DNA of 11,778 bases from Porticoccaceae bacterium (GCA_023229065.1 JALNZZ010000063.1:1-11778); one strand, 5' to 3'; shown: positions 4,722 to 11,778, counted from the first letter of the stretch. Made by a program: numbers and translations. The notes: generated by a model from the sequence alone, not told the origin.

Positions 4722-7622
4722 ATGTTAGCTAGCCTCCTTTTTCTCCCGTTCCTCGGCAGCGTGATTGCCGCCTGTTTGCCCGCCAGTGCTCACCGGCGGG
4801 AAGCTTGGCTGGCTGGCGGTATCGCCTTGGTAGGCCTGCTGATGACCGGTTGGTTGTACCTGCAGGTCGGTGCCGATGAGGTGGTGCGCTATCAGTGGCA
4901 GTGGCTGCCTGCCTATGGGCTGGACTTTACCTTGCGCATGGATGGGCTGGCGTGGCTGTTTACCGCTCTGGTGCAGGGTATCGGGCTGCTGGTGGTGCTG
5001 TATGCCCGCTATTACATGTCGCCGGAAGATCCGGTGCCCAAATTCTTTTCTTTCCTGCTGGCCTTTATGGGCTCCATGCTGGGAGTGGTGCTGTCTGGCA
5101 ACCTGATCCAGCTGGTGGTGTTCTGGGAGCTGACCAGCCTCACCTCCTTTTTGCTGATCGGCTACTGGCATCACCGCATCGATGCCCGCCGCGGTGCCCG
5201 CATGGCCTTTACCGTCACCGCCGCTGGCGGCCTGTGCCTGCTGGTGGGGGTGCTGTTGCTGGGCAATATTGCCGGCAGCTACGACCTCGACGCGGTATTG
5301 GCGTCCGCCGATGCGGTTCGCGCCCACGACCACTATCTGGCCATTTTGGTACTGGTCGCGCTCGGCGCGCTGACCAAAAGTGCCCAGTTTCCCTTTCACT
5401 TCTGGCTGCCCCATGCCATGGCGGCACCGACCCCAGTATCGGCCTATCTACACTCCGCCACCATGGTCAAGGCCGGTGTTTTTCTGCTGATGCGGCTGTG
5501 GCCGGTGCTGTCCGGCACCCCCGAGTGGATGTGGATCATTGCTGGCGCCGGTTGTATTACCCTGCTGATCGGCTCGTTTTTCGCTATTTTTCAGGACGAT
5601 ATCAAAGGCTTGCTGGCGTATTCCACCATCAGCCACCTGGGCTTGATCACCGTATTGCTGGGGCTGGGTACGCCGCTTGGTATGGTGGCGGCCATCTTCC
5701 ATACCCTCAACCACGCCATTTTCAAGGCGTCGCTGTTTATGGCGGCGGGCATCATCGACCATGAGGCTGGCACGCGCGACCTGAAGCTGTTGCGCGGCCT
5801 CTACAGCGCGCTGCCCTTTACCGCCACTCTGGCCATCGTAGCCAGTGCTTCCATGGCTGGTGTACCGCTGCTCAACGGCTTTTTGTCGAAGGAAATGTTT
5901 TTTGCCGAAACTGTTTTGTTCGGCGGCCGGGGCAACTGGTGGCTCTCCATCGCCGCGCTGGTCATGGGCATCTTTGCGGTAGTCTATTCGCTGCGATTTA
6001 TCGGCGTGTTCGTCGGCAAGCTGCCGACCGACCTGCCTAAACAGCCCCATGAGCCGCCCCACTGGATGCGCTTTCCGGTGGAGTGCCTGGTATTTTTGTG
6101 TTTACTGGTGGGGATTGCGCCCAGTCTCAGCATCGGGCCGCTTTTGCACCAGGCCGTTACTTCGGTGCTCGGTGCGCAAACGCCCGACTACAGCCTCACC
6201 ATCTGGCACGGTTTTAATCTGCCCTTCATGATGAGTCTGATCGCACTGAGCGGCGGCATCCTTCTCTACGCTGTGCTGCGCCGCTACGGCGATCTCGCCA
6301 ACCGCGGCAAGGTACCCCTCTTTCACCGCATCAATGGTGCGCAGCTGTTCGACAACACGCTGCAGTACTTGGCCGATCTGTCCGAGTGGCTGATCCGGCG
6401 GCTGGGCACCCGGCGTCTGCAAGCGCAGCTACTGCTGATTATTGTGGTGATGTGTGGCGTGGTACTGACTCTGATTCGCCTGCCCTCCCTGCCCGACAGT
6501 AGTGCGCTGACAAGTTTCAATGGGCTGTTTGCCCTGCTGTGGGTGATCGGTGGTGTCTGCGCCATCAGCGCCGCCTGGCTGGCCAAGTATCATCGCCTCG
6601 CAGCGCTGATTCTGGTGAGCGGCACCGGCCTGGTGACCTGCATCACTTTCCTGTGGCTGTCGGCACCCGACCTGGCGCTGACTCAGTTGATGGTGGAAAC
6701 CGTCACTACGGTGCTGATTTTGCTGGGGCTGCGCTGGCTGCCGCCGCGTATCAAGCCCAGTGTTCCGGTTCGGGTGCCGGGCGTTACTGTGCTGCGGCGC
6801 TCGCGGGATTTGATTATCGCCGCCACTGCCGGAACCCTGCTGACAGTGATCAGTTATGGGGTATTGATGCAGCCGAAGGTAGGCAGCATCGCCGACTTCT
6901 TCCTGCTGCGGTCGCTGTCCGAAGGCGGTGGCACCAACGTGGTCAACGTCCTGCTGGTGGACTTCCGCGCCTTTGATACCTTTGGCGAGATCACTGTCCT
7001 GTCGATCGTGGCGCTGACCGTGTATGCGTTGCTGCGCCGCTTCCGCCCCTCGCCGGAGAGCATTGCGCTGCCGCCGCAACAGACTAACTCCATCGATCCT
7101 GCGGTCAAGCAGTCGTCCGCTCTGCAAGCCGATACCGGCTATTTGAAGATTCCCGCTGTGTACCTGCGCTTTTTGCTGCCTTTTATGTGGATGATCGCGG
7201 TGTATTTCTTTATGCGCGGGCACAACCTGCCGGGGGGCGGCTTCGTCGCCGGGCTGATTTTTACCGTGGCGATGATTGTGCAGTACATGATTGGCGGCAC
7301 CGTGTGGGTGGAATCGCGCCTGCGCCTGCAGCCGCATAAATGGATCGCCTGGGGGCTGGCCGTGGCCGCCTTGACCGGCCTGGGAGCGTGCCTGCTCGGC
7401 TATCCCTTCCTCACCAGCCATACCGCTCATGTGACTCTGCCGTTGCTGGGCGAAATTCATCTGCCCAGTGCCTTTATGTTTGATCTCGGCGTGTTCATGG
7501 TGGTAGTGGGCACCACCATGCTGATCCTGGTAGCCCTCTCTCACCAGTCGATCCGCAGCCACCGCGTGCCCGGCGGGGGCGCACCCGAACCCAAGGCAGC
7601 CCTGTCAGGAGGTGATCGCTAA
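4722..7622 (+). CDS. mrpA: Mrp/Pha antiporter subunit A fused to subunit B
   Basis: A 966-residue multi-pass membrane protein, the largest subunit of the multisubunit Na+(K+)/H+ antiporter. Residues 1-500 resemble NuoL-type proton channels: Glu136 in VVFWELTSLTSF, Lys219 in ALTKSAQFPFHFWLP, and His244/Lys250 in the broken helix AYLHSATMVKAG are the family's proton-path residues. Residues about 605-675 (LSAPDLALTQLMVETVTTVL) and 705-785 (GGTNVVNVLLVDFRAFDTFGE) are the MrpA-specific C-terminal parts. Residues about 805-950 are an MrpB domain (FMRGHNLPGGGFVAGL), so A and B are one polypeptide, as in the Pha (group 2) type of alphaproteobacteria and Pseudomonas. The start is supported by the MLxxLLFLPFLG N-terminus despite the lack of a Shine-Dalgarno. 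Its TAA shares one base with the ATG of mrpC. The transported ion (Na+ or K+) cannot be told from sequence. Confidence 0.96.
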   Translation: MLASLLFLPFLGSVIAACLPASAHRREAWLAGGIALVGLLMTGWLYLQVGADEVVRYQWQWLPAYGLDFTLRMDGLAWLFTALVQGIGLLVVLYARYYMSPEDPVPKFFSFLLAFMGSMLGVVLSGNLIQLVVFWELTSLTSFLLIGYWHHRIDARRGARMAFTVTAAGGLCLLVGVLLLGNIAGSYDLDAVLASADAVRAHDHYLAILVLVALGALTKSAQFPFHFWLPHAMAAPTPVSAYLHSATMVKAGVFLLMRLWPVLSGTPEWMWIIAGAGCITLLIGSFFAIFQDDIKGLLAYSTISHLGLITVLLGLGTPLGMVAAIFHTLNHAIFKASLFMAAGIIDHEAGTRDLKLLRGLYSALPFTATLAIVASASMAGVPLLNGFLSKEMFFAETVLFGGRGNWWLSIAALVMGIFAVVYSLRFIGVFVGKLPTDLPKQPHEPPHWMRFPVECLVFLCLLVGIAPSLSIGPLLHQAVTSVLGAQTPDYSLTIWHGFNLPFMMSLIALSGGILLYAVLRRYGDLANRGKVPLFHRINGAQLFDNTLQYLADLSEWLIRRLGTRRLQAQLLLIIVVMCGVVLTLIRLPSLPDSSALTSFNGLFALLWVIGGVCAISAAWLAKYHRLAALILVSGTGLVTCITFLWLSAPDLALTQLMVETVTTVLILLGLRWLPPRIKPSVPVRVPGVTVLRRSRDLIIAATAGTLLTVISYGVLMQPKVGSIADFFLLRSLSEGGGTNVVNVLLVDFRAFDTFGEITVLSIVALTVYALLRRFRPSPESIALPPQQTNSIDPAVKQSSALQADTGYLKIPAVYLRFLLPFMWMIAVYFFMRGHNLPGGGFVAGLIFTVAMIVQYMIGGTVWVESRLRLQPHKWIAWGLAVAALTGLGACLLGYPFLTSHTAHVTLPLLGEIHLPSAFMFDLGVFMVVVGTTMLILVALSHQSIRSHRVPGGGAPEPKAALSGGDR
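7607..7616 (+). promoter_or_regulatory. Perfect extended Shine-Dalgarno of mrpC
   Basis: AGGAGGTGAT is complementary over ten bases to the 3' end of 16S rRNA and lies five bases before ATG 7622, inside the last codons of the AB gene. It contrasts with the absence of a Shine-Dalgarno before mrpA and should allow strong re-initiation at mrpC. Confidence 0.85.
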
Positions 7623-7963
7623 TGGAATTGACCATCGCTCTTGGTATCGGGGTACTGTTTGGCTCCGGCGTGTGGCTGGTGCTGCGGCCCCGCTCCTTCC
7701 AGGTCCTCACCGGATTGCTGCTGATGTCCTACGCCGTAAACCTGTTTATTTTCGTGATGGGCGGTCTGTGGGTGGACAAACCACCGCTGACTCTGGCGGA
7801 AGACGTGGACCCGGCGGCTTATACAGACCCCTTGCCCCAGGCGCTGGTACTGACCGCGATTGTGATCGGTTTTGCCACCACCGCCCTGTACCTGGTATTG
7901 ATGATCGGCTCGCGAGGCGTGACCGGCACCGACCATGTGGATGGCCAGGAGCCTGATCAATGA
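7622..7963 (+). CDS. mrpC: Mrp antiporter subunit C
   Basis: A 113-residue protein homologous to NuoK, with three membrane helices (about 3-21, 27-48 and 72-96). The motif DPLPQALVLTAIVIGFA at 69-85 is the strongly conserved MrpC signature. In the complex it sits between the A and D channel subunits and contributes to the lateral proton path. The ATG shares a base with the stop of the AB gene, and its TGA overlaps the ATG of mrpD by four bases. The polar tail after residue 97 (GVTGTDHVDGQEPDQ) is normal for the family. NuoK itself is excluded because no other complex I genes are present. Confidence 0.95.
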   Translation: MELTIALGIGVLFGSGVWLVLRPRSFQVLTGLLLMSYAVNLFIFVMGGLWVDKPPLTLAEDVDPAAYTDPLPQALVLTAIVIGFATTALYLVLMIGSRGVTGTDHVDGQEPDQ

Positions 7964-9579
7964 GCCTGGCGTGGACCCAGCACCTGGTACTGGTGCCTGT
8001 TTTGCTGCCTCTGTTGTGCGGCAGCTTGCTGATTTTGCTGAATGAAAGTCGCCACCAGCTAAAGTTCTATATCAACAGCGCCTCGGTGCTGGCACTGCTG
8101 GCGACGGCGCTGGGGCTGATGTGGCAGATCGATGCCAACCCCGAGCCCGGCAGCATGAGCGTGTACCTCGCCGCCAACTGGTCGGCGCCGTTCGGTATCG
8201 CCCTGGTGGCCGACCGCCTCGCCGCGCTGATGTTGCTGCTGACCGCGGTGATGGCGGCCTGTGCCCTGCTCTATTCAATGCTGGGCTGGAGCCGTATCGG
8301 GGTGCATTTTCACTCCCTGTTCCAGTACCTGTTGATGGGGCTCAACGGCGCTTTTTTGACCCACGACCTGTTCAACCTGTTCGTATTTTTTGAGGTCATG
8401 CTGGCCGCTTCCTATGGCCTGGTGCTGCACGGTTACAACCTCAACCGCATTCGCGCCGGTATGCAGTTTATCGCCATCAACCTGGTGGCCTCGCTGCTGT
8501 TTTTGATCGGTGTGGCGCTGCTCTACGCGGCCACCGGCACCTTGAACATGGCTGATCTGGCAGGCCGGGCGATGGATCTGGCCGGCCCCGAGCTGAACCT
8601 GCTGCAGTTGGGTGCCGCAGTCCTGGCCATGGCGTTCCTGATCAAAAGCGCCATGTGGCCGCTGGGGTTCTGGCTGCCAACCACCTACTCCGCCGCTTCG
8701 CCGCCGGTGGCAGTCATGTTTGTGTTGATGACCAAGGTGGGTGTCTACGCCATTTTGCGACTCTGGCTGCTGGTGTTTTCCAGCGACGCCGGTGAAGCGG
8801 CCGGCTTCGGCTTCACCGCCCTGATGTGGGGCGGTATCGCCACCATCGTGTTCGGCGCCGCCGGTATGCTGGCCAGCGAGGTACAAGGCAAGCTGGCCGG
8901 GTACGGTGCGATCATCTCTTCTGGCACCCTGCTTACAGCCATTGGCTACGGCCAATCTGCCCTTATCGCCCCGGCGCTGTTCTATCTGCTCAGCTCGACC
9001 TTGGCGGTGGCGGCGTTCATGCTGCTGATCGAGCTGATTGACCGCAGCCGCAACCCGGTGCAGGCGCTGTTGTCCGTCACCATGGAAGCCTTTGGTATTG
9101 AGGAGTCGCCGGAGCAGCCGGTGGGGAAAAGCATTCCCGCCGGGTTTGCCTTTCTCGGCGTGGCGTTTGCCCTCAGCGGCTTGATCATTGCCGGTCTGCC
9201 GCCGCTTTCCGGATTTATCGCCAAGTTCAGCCTGTTCCACGCTGTACTCAACCCCGGTGGCAACACTGAGCTGTCCCTGGCGGGTGTGGTGCTGATAGCA
9301 GTGATTGTCGCCTCCGGCCTGGCGGCGACCCTAGCCCTGATGCAGTTCGGTGCCCGCACCTTCTGGGCCTCGGGCTCCACTACCGTTCGCCTGCGCATCA
9401 GTGAGGTGATTCCCATCGCCGCCCTGCTGTCGCTGTGCATACTGATGACCACCCATGCCAGCCCTCTGTTCGCCTATATCGAGCGAGTGAGCGACGATCT
9501 GCACCAGCCGGGCCGCTATATCGAGCGCGTCTTGGGCCAACCTGTGGTGCCCGGTGTTTTGGGGGAGGAGTATCCGTGA
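7960..9579 (+). CDS. mrpD: Mrp antiporter subunit D
   Basis: A 539-residue polytopic protein of the NuoN/NuoM class and the second proton-channel-like subunit. Glu145 in FVFFEVMLAASYGL, Lys229 in FLIKSAMWPLGFWLP and Lys259 in FVLMTKVGVYAI are the channel residues visible in the expected helices. GLPPLSGFIAKFSL at about 409-422 is also conserved. Length is usual for Pha-type D; the stretch around 360-385 (NPVQALLSVTMEAFGIEESP) is the extra loop of the longer form. ATG 7960 overlaps the mrpC stop as ATGA, with AGGAG at 7947-7951. Its TGA overlaps the GTG of mrpE as GTGA. Confidence 0.96.
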   Translation: MSLAWTQHLVLVPVLLPLLCGSLLILLNESRHQLKFYINSASVLALLATALGLMWQIDANPEPGSMSVYLAANWSAPFGIALVADRLAALMLLLTAVMAACALLYSMLGWSRIGVHFHSLFQYLLMGLNGAFLTHDLFNLFVFFEVMLAASYGLVLHGYNLNRIRAGMQFIAINLVASLLFLIGVALLYAATGTLNMADLAGRAMDLAGPELNLLQLGAAVLAMAFLIKSAMWPLGFWLPTTYSAASPPVAVMFVLMTKVGVYAILRLWLLVFSSDAGEAAGFGFTALMWGGIATIVFGAAGMLASEVQGKLAGYGAIISSGTLLTAIGYGQSALIAPALFYLLSSTLAVAAFMLLIELIDRSRNPVQALLSVTMEAFGIEESPEQPVGKSIPAGFAFLGVAFALSGLIIAGLPPLSGFIAKFSLFHAVLNPGGNTELSLAGVVLIAVIVASGLAATLALMQFGARTFWASGSTTVRLRISEVIPIAALLSLCILMTTHASPLFAYIERVSDDLHQPGRYIERVLGQPVVPGVLGEEYP

Positions 9580-10082
9580 AGCGCCTGCTGCCGCGCCCCT
9601 TTACTACTGGGGCCCTGTTTCTGCTCTGGCTGCTGATCAACCAGAGCCTTTCGCCTGGCAATCTGTTGCTGGCGCTGGTGCTCGCAGTGGGCATTCCGCT
9701 GCTGACCAGCCCGCTGCAGCCCCTGCCCGACCCCCGTCCGGTCAGGCCCCTGGTGTTGTTTCGGTTGCTGTCGTTTGCTCTGGTGGAGATTATTCGCTCT
9801 TGTTTTAACGTCAGCCGGATCATCCTGTTTGTGAAGCCCGACAAGGTGAAATCGCAGTTTATGCGCATTCCCCTCGACCTGGAGAACCCCTACGGGCTGG
9901 CGATGCTGTCGTGTCTGATCAACACCACCCCCGGCACAGTGTGGGTGGAGATTCTGCCCGGCTCCCGCGAACTCGCCCTGCACGTGTTCGACCTCCACGA
10001 TGAGCAGTGGTGGGTGGACACCATCAAGACGCGCTATGAGAAACCGTTGATCGATATATTTGAAGGAGGCTCCCCGGCATGA
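9576..10082 (+). CDS. mrpE: Mrp antiporter subunit E
   Basis: A 168-residue protein with two N-terminal membrane helices (about 10-24 and 28-45), a third hydrophobic stretch near 58-75, and a cytoplasmic C-terminal domain. The motif INTTPGTVWVEI at 115-126 is the MrpE signature, and LHVFDLHDEQWW follows, as expected. The start is GTG 9576: GGGGGAGGAG at 9561-9570 lies five bases upstream and the four-base GTGA overlap with mrpD matches the spacing of the rest of the operon. The frame is open further upstream, to 9435, but that part lies within mrpD and does not resemble MrpE. MrpE is needed for assembly or activity in studied Mrp complexes. Confidence 0.95.
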   Translation: MKRLLPRPFTTGALFLLWLLINQSLSPGNLLLALVLAVGIPLLTSPLQPLPDPRPVRPLVLFRLLSFALVEIIRSCFNVSRIILFVKPDKVKSQFMRIPLDLENPYGLAMLSCLINTTPGTVWVEILPGSRELALHVFDLHDEQWWVDTIKTRYEKPLIDIFEGGSPA

Positions 10083-10357
10083 CGACCCTGCTGACCTTTT
10101 CCATGGGCTTTGCCTTTGCCTGCGTCATCCTCGCCATGGTGTTTTGCTTTATTCGCCTGCTGATGGGACCGGCGTCCCAGGACCGGATTCTGGCCCTCGA
10201 CACGCTGTGGATGTGCAGCATGATGCTGGCGGTCGTGTTCGGGCTCTATTTTGGCGACCAGGTGTATTTTGAGCTGGCCCTGCTGGTGGCCCTGCTGGGC
10301 TTTGTGTCGACAGTGGCGCTCACCAAATTTTTGATCCGGGGAGAAATCATCGAATGA
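10079..10357 (+). CDS. mrpF: Mrp antiporter subunit F
   Basis: A 92-residue protein with three membrane helices (about 5-27, 40-58 and 63-84). The conserved GPxxxDRILALD motif is at 30-41, carrying Asp35 and Asp41 between the first two helices. It is an accessory membrane subunit of the antiporter complex. ATG 10079 overlaps the mrpE stop as ATGA, with AAGGAGG at 10063-10069 upstream; its own TGA overlaps mrpG in the same way. Length is normal. Confidence 0.95.
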   Translation: MTTLLTFSMGFAFACVILAMVFCFIRLLMGPASQDRILALDTLWMCSMMLAVVFGLYFGDQVYFELALLVALLGFVSTVALTKFLIRGEIIE

Positions 10358-10728
10358 ACGGTGTCGAAAACCTGCCCGCCTGGGTGGCCTTGCCGGTCAG
10401 TTTTTTGCTGATTCTGGGTGGCTGCATCATTTTTATCGGTGCCCTGGGACTGCTGCGGCTACCCAACTTTTATCAACGCATCCACGGCCCCGCCATCGCC
10501 ATCACCCTCGGTGCTGGCTGCCTGCTGATTGCCTCGATGCTGTATTTCTCGGTGCTGCAGTCGCGGATTGTTATTCACGAACTGGCAATCAGTATTTTTA
10601 TCCTGATGACAGCGCCGGTAGTGTCCATGTTGCTCATGAGAGCGGCGGTATACCGGGATCTGCGGGCCGGCAAACACGACACCGGCGCTGAGTCCGGCGA
10701 TGTCTACCGACTGCCAGCGGAGAAATAA
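10354..10728 (+). CDS. mrpG: Mrp antiporter subunit G
   Basis: A 124-residue protein with three membrane helices (about 12-34, 47-68 and 76-100). The family motif GLLRLPNFYQRIH lies at 32-44, between the first and second helices. It completes the antiporter complex. ATG 10354 overlaps the mrpF stop as ATGA, with GGGGAG at 10338-10343. The last ~20 residues are polar and variable. It is the last gene of the operon; array C starts 20 bp after the stop, and no classical U-tract terminator was seen before it. Confidence 0.95.
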   Translation: MNGVENLPAWVALPVSFLLILGGCIIFIGALGLLRLPNFYQRIHGPAIAITLGAGCLLIASMLYFSVLQSRIVIHELAISIFILMTAPVVSMLLMRAAVYRDLRAGKHDTGAESGDVYRLPAEK

Positions 10729-10747
10729 ACTCACCGCCGATCTTCCT

Positions 10748-10816
10748 TGTCATCTCGACCACCTTTCTGCTGTCATCTCGACCACCCTCCTTCTGTCATC
10801 TCGACCACCCTCCTTC
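10748..10816. repeat. Array C: three left-terminus copies, 23-bp period
   Basis: TGTCATCTCGACC occurs at 10748-10760, 10771-10783 and 10794-10806, exactly 23 bp apart. The next copy (10817) is the arm of a full hairpin. The 23-bp units starting at 10771 and 10794 are identical, and a third identical unit starts at 10923. Here the terminus reads TCTCGACC, the complement of the right arm of array A, showing inverted polarity. Confidence 0.88.
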
Positions 10817-10887
10817 TGTCATCTCGACCGTAGTGGAGAGATCTTATACCTCAGTGGCCCAGATCCCTCCCGCTGGTCGGGATGACA
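10817..10887. repeat. Array C: first full 71-bp hairpin, inverted relative to A and B
   Basis: It begins TGTCATCTCGACC and ends GGTCGGGATGACA. Its loop region, GAGATCTTATACCTCAGTGG then CAGATCCCTCCC, matches the reverse complement of the array A loop with only a few changes, so this element is in the opposite orientation. The outer arms pair with one mismatch. Lying just after mrpG, it may serve as the 3' stabiliser or terminator of the operon mRNA. Confidence 0.88.
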
Positions 10888-10901
10888 TGAAAAAAATACT
10901 G

Positions 10902-10995
10902 CGCCATCTCGGCCACTTTCTCTGTCATCTCGACCACCCTCCTTCTGTCATTTCGACCAACCTTCCCTGTCATCTCGACCAACAGGAGAGATCCG
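10902..10995. repeat. Array C: left-terminus copies and a truncated hairpin
   Basis: Termini lie at 10902-10914 (decayed, CGCCATCTCGGCC), 10923-10935, 10946-10958 (one change, TTTCGACC) and 10968-10980, with steps of 21, 23 and 22 bp. The last continues into AACAGGAGAGATCC (10981-10994), the start of a hairpin element. It breaks off there, without loop or right arm. Confidence 0.82.
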
Positions 10996-11003
10996 ACGCT
11001 TTT

Positions 11004-11074
11004 TGTCGTCTCGACCGGAGTGGAGAGATCTTATACCTCGGTGGCCCAGATCCCTCCCGTTGGTCGGGATGACA
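11004..11074. repeat. Array C: second full 71-bp hairpin, inverted relative to A and B
   Basis: It begins TGTCGTCTCGACC (one change) and ends GGTCGGGATGACA at 11062-11074. The central part is almost identical to the hairpin at 10817-10887, including GAGATCTTATACCTC and CCCAGATCCCTCCC. The orientation is the same as that copy and opposite to arrays A and B. Confidence 0.88.
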
Positions 11075-11079
11075 GAAAA

Positions 11080-11112
11080 AGTCGGGATAACAGGCAAAAG
11101 GTCGGGATAACA
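11080..11112. repeat. Array C: two right-terminus copies
   Basis: RGTCGGGATAACA occurs at 11080-11092 and 11100-11112, 18 and 20 bp after the preceding right arms (11062 and 11080). Both share a TGACA to TAACA change, so one probably arose from the other. Confidence 0.8.
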
Positions 11113-11130
11113 AGGACCAGTGGATGCCAT

Positions 11131-11160
11131 AAAAAAGTAGGCCCTATAGGGCCTACTTTT
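11131..11160 (-). terminator. Terminator of the AI-2E permease gene, a perfect 28-bp palindrome
   Basis: Positions 11133-11160 are a perfect palindrome (AAAAGTAGGCCCTA and its complement). On the minus strand the GC-rich stem is followed by six T (A6 at 11131-11136 on the plus strand), giving an intrinsic terminator. The stop codon of the permease (11153-11155) lies inside the stem. From the plus side only four T follow, so it could act weakly on read-through from the Mrp operon. Confidence 0.85.
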
Positions 11161-11778
11161 CAGGCTGTGGGTCCGGTGCCGGTATCCGACTGCGATCCGG
11201 CGGCACTGACTCTTCCAGAACAATCATCTCATCGTCGTTGAGCCATTCGCGCCAAATCGCCAGCAGCAGGGCCATCAGCACCGGGCCGATGAAAAGACCG
11301 ATCAGCCCCATGGTCTTCACCCCGCCGATGAGGCCAAAAAACGTCAGGATAAAAGGCAGTTTGATCGGCCCCCCCACCAGGGTCGGGCGGATGGTTTTAT
11401 CAACGACGAACAATTCGATGCTGCCCCACAGGAACAGCCCTATCCCCGCCACGGTGCTGCCGCTGCCCACCAGGTACAGTGATACCAAAGTGAAAGCCAG
11501 TGGCGCTCCGCCCGGTATCAGTGCCATAAAACCGGTGATGATACCGAGCGCCACCGGCGACGGTACCCCGGCGATCCAGTAGGCAATGCCGAGGATAATG
11601 CCTTCACCGATAGCGATAAGGCCCATGCCGATCACGGTGGCGCTGATGGTGGCGGGCACCATGCGCGAAAAGCGGTGCCAGCGCATGGGCAGGATACCCT
11701 CGCCAATGCGGTCGAGCTGGGCCACCAGGCGATGGCCGTCCTTGCACACAAAGAACAGGGTAATCAGCATAAACAGCA
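11153..11778 (-). CDS. AI-2E family permease, C-terminal part (5' end outside window)
   Basis: The last ~208 residues of a membrane protein whose frame remains open to the right edge, so the start is not in the window. The visible part has LFFVCKDGHRL (the family's FFLLRDG-like motif), then several hydrophobic helices. It includes GVPSPVALGIITGFMALIPGG and GLIGLFIGPVLMALLLAIWREW, the conserved end of the AI-2E/PerM/YdiK-type exporter family (PF01594, from memory). The final ~25 residues are a polar, proline-rich tail (PPDRSRIPAPDPQPEK). Family members include TqsA and various Na+/H+ or export-related permeases; the substrate here is unknown. It is convergent with the Mrp operon. No functional link with Mrp can be claimed from the sequence alone. 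Confidence 0.9.
   Translation of the reverse strand, partial: LFMLITLFFVCKDGHRLVAQLDRIGEGILPMRWHRFSRMVPATISATVIGMGLIAIGEGIILGIAYWIAGVPSPVALGIITGFMALIPGGAPLAFTLVSLYLVGSGSTVAGIGLFLWGSIELFVVDKTIRPTLVGGPIKLPFILTFFGLIGGVKTMGLIGLFIGPVLMALLLAIWREWLNDDEMIVLEESVPPDRSRIPAPDPQPEK

Noticed and set aside
9435..9575. Upstream extension of MrpE to 9435
   Set aside because: It would overlap mrpD by over 140 bases; GTG 9576 has a strong Shine-Dalgarno and the operon's usual four-base overlap.
4722..9579. Respiratory complex I subunits NuoL, NuoK and NuoN
   Set aside because: The order AB-C-D-E-F-G, the MrpB domain, and MrpE/F/G motifs identify the Mrp antiporter, whose large subunits are homologous to complex I.

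Overview
The window reads as chromosomal DNA of a GC-rich Gram-negative gammaproteobacterium, probably a marine or halotolerant one. The reasons are the long electron-transfer flavoprotein-ubiquinone oxidoreductase, a DUF1285 protein, a sigma factor/DUF3619-like/DUF3106 cluster, a Pha-type Mrp antiporter operon with fused A and B subunits, and strong Shine-Dalgarno signals. No taxonomic search was possible, so this is an inference.

Layout: (1) 1-812 (+): the end of an ECF-type sigma factor gene, a one-helix membrane protein that may be its partner, and a secreted Arg/Glu-rich DUF3106 protein, all overlapping or abutting. (2) 833-1227: repeat array A. (3) 1345-2982 (+): ETF-QO, which passes electrons from fatty-acid and amino-acid dehydrogenases, via ETF, to ubiquinone. 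It ends in a strong intrinsic terminator. (4) 3171-3346 (-): a single tRNA-Pro(CGG) gene with its own promoter and terminator. (5) 3575-4135 (+): a DUF1285 protein. (6) 4157-4540: repeat array B, followed by an A-tract-rich leader. (7) 4722-10728 (+): a complete six-gene Mrp/Pha/Mnh antiporter operon, AB-C-D-E-F-G. Adjacent genes overlap by 1-4 bases, so translation is probably coupled. The subunits together form one membrane complex that exchanges cytoplasmic Na+ or K+ for external H+. (8) 10748-11112: repeat array C. (9) 11153-11778 (-): the C-terminal part of an AI-2E-family permease, convergent with the Mrp operon and ending inside a perfect palindromic terminator.

The most unusual content is intergenic. 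Three arrays of one hairpin-forming element take up about 1.1 kb. Each array has the same layered design: several copies of the left terminus alone (TGTCATCYCGACC, mostly every 22-23 bp), one to three complete hairpins of 70-71 bp, then several copies of the right terminus alone (GGTCGRRATGACA, every ~19 bp). Arrays A and B point the same way. The core of array C is inverted, so the Mrp operon lies between inverted copies. The family resembles REP/BIME or MITE-like elements, but no transposase or RAYT gene is present in the window.
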